Assembly (NCBI GenBank): GCA_020026395.1
Contig: JAHHQM010000002.1
Span: 135,662-199,661 of the forward strand
Direction: 5' to 3'
Origin: Alistipes sp.
GTDB lineage: Bacteria; Bacteroidota; Bacteroidia; Bacteroidales; Rikenellaceae
Length of the DNA stretch: 64,000 nucleotides
The notes under the pieces were generated by a model. The model worked only from the letters and a program-made list of their open reading frames with translations. It was not told the origin of the DNA and made no database searches. Positions 62,346-64,000 of the stretch are shown here, piece after piece. The stretch's first letter is position 1. The number at the start of each line of letters is the position of its first letter. The translations under genes and the position numbers were made by a program.

Positions 62346-63434
62346 TTATATGTATTCACTAATAATATTTTGTATGTTCACCATGTTGTCCACTGCTTCC
62401 TCTTCTTTCAATCCAGCTTGAATCGCCACAGCAATAATATCTTTTTCAGTTGGTTCGATCTTATCATTAATCGATGTAGTACGAAAGCCGTTTATGCCAT
62501 CGCTTGGCAGCAAGTCATAAGCCGGAGCAAGATGCCAATCCCCGTCACGATAAATGAAGGCAAAGTTCTTGGCATGATCATCTTTGTTACCTATCAGATA
62601 GTTGAATACCATCAGTCGGTAGACCTTCCACAACTCGGCTACGCTATGCGTTAGTATGGAGCAAACTTGAAATATATGTGTATAATCGATACTGGGTAAA
62701 CGATAATCGGCACCGATAAGACCAGCTACACTGACCACATGCAGCTTACTGTTTGGTGTCCGGTCAAATCGTTCCACACCAAAATATTTATCTTCAAAGA
62801 GACGTGTTTCGGGCATTTCAATTCCGCATTGTTTGGCAAGAAGCGAGTAACGATATTCTTCTATACCTATATTTCTAGGATCTCGTTTGGCACGGAACTT
62901 TACCAACCATTCCTTGTTATCATAGCGAACGAATATTTTAGGTCGTGCACCTCCAGGTGAACCACCTCGATTTTGAAACTCTTCAATACCTTCTCCCGTA
63001 TAATCATCACTATCCAATATTTGTTCTGCTTCCAATGCCAACTTCTCGAAATCGACATAATCTTGTTCTGTCACAACACTATTATCCGGACGGAACTCTA
63101 ATGCTCCGCGTCCAGTTGAGCCTACCAATGCAAGACGATCCAATAAAGTTAAAGTCCGTGGGCTGATACCTTTTTGTTGCAAGTATCTATCCACAATAAG
63201 CAGTCCCCACCCATCAGGAAGACAATCATCGAAAACACCGAATCCTCCATCAAACGGACGAGGTTTAGCTATAAATACACCGCTTTGCAAGGGTAATTCG
63301 AAGGGTGATATGGAAAAACCTGAGCCAATCCATTCGGCAGAATACTCAAATGCACATAATCCCTCCTTAGTTAAAGCTAGACGTCCTACCTGCTGCTTGT
63401 TATATAATACCTCTATCTGCTTTAGACTATTCAT
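62346..63434 (-). CDS. hipA: HipA-family serine/threonine kinase toxin
   Basis: A 362-aa HipA-like kinase, shorter than E. coli HipA (440 aa). Residues about 5-100 form the N-terminal subdomain with GVFDDCLPDGWG; a loop RGGSPGGARPKI takes the place of the P-loop/autophosphorylation segment. The kinase core carries the catalytic Asp in LIGNKDDHAKNFAF and the metal Asp in LAPAYDLLPS. HipA toxins phosphorylate tRNA synthetases and cause dormancy (known for E. coli; not shown here). Start at ATG 63434 overlaps the hipB stop by eight bases. Confidence 0.9.
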   Translation of the reverse strand: MNSLKQIEVLYNKQQVGRLALTKEGLCAFEYSAEWIGSGFSISPFELPLQSGVFIAKPRPFDGGFGVFDDCLPDGWGLLIVDRYLQQKGISPRTLTLLDRLALVGSTGRGALEFRPDNSVVTEQDYVDFEKLALEAEQILDSDDYTGEGIEEFQNRGGSPGGARPKIFVRYDNKEWLVKFRAKRDPRNIGIEEYRYSLLAKQCGIEMPETRLFEDKYFGVERFDRTPNSKLHVVSVAGLIGADYRLPSIDYTHIFQVCSILTHSVAELWKVYRLMVFNYLIGNKDDHAKNFAFIYRDGDWHLAPAYDLLPSDGINGFRTTSINDKIEPTEKDIIAVAIQAGLKEEEAVDNMVNIQNIISEYI

Positions 63435-63744
63435 TTTTCTTTCCTCGTTTGCGGACAACACTTTGTTCATTCAATACATCATCTAAGGATTGATATTGCT
63501 TCTGCGCAAAAAGAGCGTCAAATTCAGATAACGTATTTAAGGCAAATCCTATTTGAAGTAACCCCTTCAATGATATTTCTCCAGTCTGTTCAAACCTGCG
63601 GTAAGTAGCAAACTTAAGACCGGCTCTTGTAGCTATGCCTTCTTGAGTTAGGTTTAACTCTAATCTACGTACCTTTACTCTTGTGGCAATTTGTTTTGCT
63701 ATATCACTTGGGGTTGATAAATTAAACGATATTATATTATTCAT
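63427..63744 (-). CDS. hipB: HipB-family antitoxin, XRE-type HTH
   Basis: A 105-aa DNA-binding protein. The HTH (about residues 28-62) reads LNLTQEGIATRAGLKFATYR. It precedes and overlaps hipA, the standard antitoxin-first order, and should repress the operon and neutralise the kinase. The basic C-terminal tail (VVRKRGKKNE) may contact HipA or DNA (inference). Confidence 0.88.
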   Translation of the reverse strand: MNNIISFNLSTPSDIAKQIATRVKVRRLELNLTQEGIATRAGLKFATYRRFEQTGEISLKGLLQIGFALNTLSEFDALFAQKQYQSLDDVLNEQSVVRKRGKKNE

Positions 63745-63786
63745 AAGCTTGTCATTACATATACAACAAATAAAATATTATTCACA

Positions 63787-63794
63787 CAAAGATA
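63787..63794 (-). promoter_or_regulatory. -7 promoter box for hipBA
   Basis: Reads TATCTTTG on the minus strand, 42 bases before ATG 63744. The remaining bases to 64000 are AT-rich and show no gene. Confidence 0.6.
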
Positions 63795-64000
63795 ATTATA
63801 AATATTTCAAGACAAACATTTTGAAAGATCTTTTTCAGCTTGTATAATAATGTTTATGCTAAAATGGTGTGATTATGAAGAATGCTAAAAGTTCAGCGAG
63901 TGATTAATGACCAGAAAACTTTATTTTATTCGTGATATTTAATATTAATACTTCGTTAAATTTGTAACTAATCCGTTGAAAATAAACACGTTAATTAATG

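Overview
The window is a 64 kb piece of a Bacteroidota chromosome, most likely Alistipes or a close relative (Rikenellaceae). The evidence is promoters of the TAnnTTTG (-7) type in front of many genes, a 52-aa DUF4295 protein after rpmB-rpmG, DUF3127 and DUF3078 proteins, Bacteroidota-type lipoproteins (SCxx with acidic residues after the Cys), ExbB/ExbD/TonB next to TamB, and a GC-rich core by eye (well above 50%). The genus is inferred; there is no 16S gene here.

Layout. 1-9.9 kb: 3' end of recQ, rsmA, a pair of M16 peptidases (one active, one without the zinc motif), pyruvate:ferredoxin oxidoreductase, a remnant of an NhaC antiporter and two lipoproteins. 10.0-12.9 kb: an AT-rich restriction-modification island (HTH regulator, Dam-type adenine methylase, AlwI-like nuclease). 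12.9-27 kb: M15 peptidase and tsaD on the minus strand, then a long plus-strand run tamB-exbB-exbD-tonB-DUF1573-amidohydrolase-cvpA-rsgA-trmH-aminotransferase, interrupted between exbD and tonB by a terminator and a duplicated 104-bp element. 27-46 kb: a deleted nfo, DUF3078, S41 protease, MFS pump, acetyltransferase, alcohol dehydrogenase, FKBP isomerases, NhaA, ureohydrolase, LysR, a split ThrE exporter with an unannotated 59-aa partner, pdxB, pyrD, cinA and rpmB-rpmG-DUF4295. 46-59.6 kb: a PfkB kinase, panB, an HNH nuclease plus HpaII-like nuclease pair, an RNA methylase, an outer-membrane barrel, glnS, guaB-guaA, a guanine-deaminase-like enzyme, tRNA-Gly and a DUF3127 protein. 59.7-64 kb: a degraded accessory end with a frameshifted membrane gene, an AT-rich lipoprotein, an IS256-family remnant fused to a primase fragment, about 0.7 kb of palindrome-rich DNA without a credible gene, and a hipBA toxin-antitoxin pair.

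How the parts fit. Most of the window is housekeeping: ribosome and tRNA maturation, purine, pyrimidine, pantothenate and PLP synthesis, and envelope export and energy coupling. Foreign DNA defence appears twice, in different forms. The AlwI-like set is self-contained, because GATC methylation by a Dam-type enzyme would cover both strands of GGATC. The HNH/HpaII-like pair has no methylase beside it. Five genes are visibly broken: nfo and nhaC by deletion, an LRR gene and a membrane gene by one-base frameshifts, and a mobile-element primase by an IS or deletion. All identifications come from reading sequence; no database search was run.
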